Source: DASZIT01 sp963709665
GTDB lineage: Bacteria > Actinomycetota > Acidimicrobiia > Acidimicrobiales > RAAP-2
Assembly (NCBI GenBank): GCA_963709665.1
Contig: CAVPWU010000011.1
Coordinates: 186,001-250,000 of the forward strand
Length of the DNA stretch: 64,000 nucleotides
Direction: 5' to 3'
The position numbers and the translations under genes are program-made. Every line of letters begins with the position of its first letter. The stretch's first letter is position 1. The notes beneath the pieces are model-generated. The model was given only the letters and a program-made list of their open reading frames with translations, was not told the DNA's origin and searched no databases. This document shows, in pieces, positions 63,671-64,000 of this stretch.

Positions 63671-64000
63671 TCAGTGCGAATGGCCCACCAGAAGTGCGAA
63701 CCCTCGCCAACGCCACATGCAATCAACCTGCGACAGTCCGCCCTCTCGCATCCATAGGAGCTGGGATTCAACAGGGGCAAGTCGATCCTCAGGGTCATCA
63801 TCAGCACGGCCTATGAGGTCCAGGAACTGGCGATGAAGCTCGGGTGTGGCTGAGGCGACTACTTCCAGATTGGCAAAGACACCTTCGTCGGTGAGTTGTC
63901 CAGCGACCTCACTGAAAAGCTCCCGCTTTCGCTCGTCCTCAACGTGGTGGATTGAGAATCCAGCGACAACAACATCGAACGAACCAAGTGGCGTGAGGGA
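63671..64000 (-). CDS. SAM-dependent methyltransferase, cut by the window edge
   Basis: The last 109 residues of a class I methyltransferase: FDVVVAGFSIHHVEDERKRE (motif IV region), LFSEVAGQLTDEGVFANLEV, then DPEDRLAPVESQLLWMREGG and WRWRGFALLVG before the stop at 63671. The frame is open to position 64000, and the start, SAM-binding motif I and Asp motif II lie outside the window. It resembles UbiE- or CmoA-type methyltransferases of small molecules. Confidence 0.75.
   Translation of the reverse strand, partial: SLTPLGSFDVVVAGFSIHHVEDERKRELFSEVAGQLTDEGVFANLEVVASATPELHRQFLDLIGRADDDPEDRLAPVESQLLWMREGGLSQVDCMWRWRGFALLVGHSH

Overview
This is a GC-rich actinobacterial chromosome segment. The best guess is the class Acidimicrobiia. 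The supporting signs are extreme GC with GTG/TTG starts, a mycothiol-type maleylpyruvate isomerase fold protein, the actinobacterial HemQ route to haem, GpgS, a CIRCE-controlled groL, DUF222/HNH proteins, and a secreted protein built from GYW..DGG.F.FGD repeats. The lineage is an inference; no rRNA gene is present.

Layout. 1-15.7 kb: ordinary metabolic genes. These are a cytochrome P450 with its own TetR regulator and a perfect 17-bp palindromic operator, an EthD-domain protein, a SAM methyltransferase, a hexapeptide acyltransferase, an ECF sigma factor with a membrane-anchored Gly/Ala/Val repeat tail, a patatin phospholipase, a pair of unknown proteins with a RecB-like core in the first, a FadD-type acyl-CoA synthetase, an SDR, an esterase lipoprotein and a HAD phosphatase. 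15.9-19.9 kb: a small accessory patch ending at the 3' end of tRNA-Ser(TGA). It holds a TIR-domain membrane protein divergent from a SLOG-SLATT membrane protein. This pair is the best candidate in the window for a poorly described nucleotide-signalling, probably anti-phage, system. 20-46 kb: conserved core, with pheA, larB-larC, hemQ-larE-NIL-methyltransferase, a quinone-reductase-type flavoprotein, an FKBP lipoprotein, threonine aldolase, a group II decarboxylase, groL, thrC overlapping a MoaD-like carrier, gpgS, a TetR/MFS pair with duplicated operators, and otsA/otsB facing each other.

46.1 kb to the end is a genomic island starting at tRNA-Thr(TGT). It has a tyrosine integrase with an excisionase, two tandem recombinases broken by several frameshifts (Tn554-like), a fourth intact recombinase, two toxin-antitoxin modules, an ArsR/DUF2071 operon, a secreted repeat protein, and many small, more AT-rich hypothetical genes. 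Several of these are interrupted by single-base indels. The window ends inside a methyltransferase on the minus strand.

How it fits together: the core half encodes nickel-pincer cofactor synthesis (larB, larC and larE, but no larA), haem, Phe/Thr synthesis, trehalose and glucosylglycerate synthesis, and lipid/steroid-like oxidation. The two tRNA-linked patches carry the mobile and defence genes. Several promoters place the transcription start on or next to the start codon, suggesting leaderless mRNAs (tetR at 42.7 kb, both toxin-antitoxin modules, larB).
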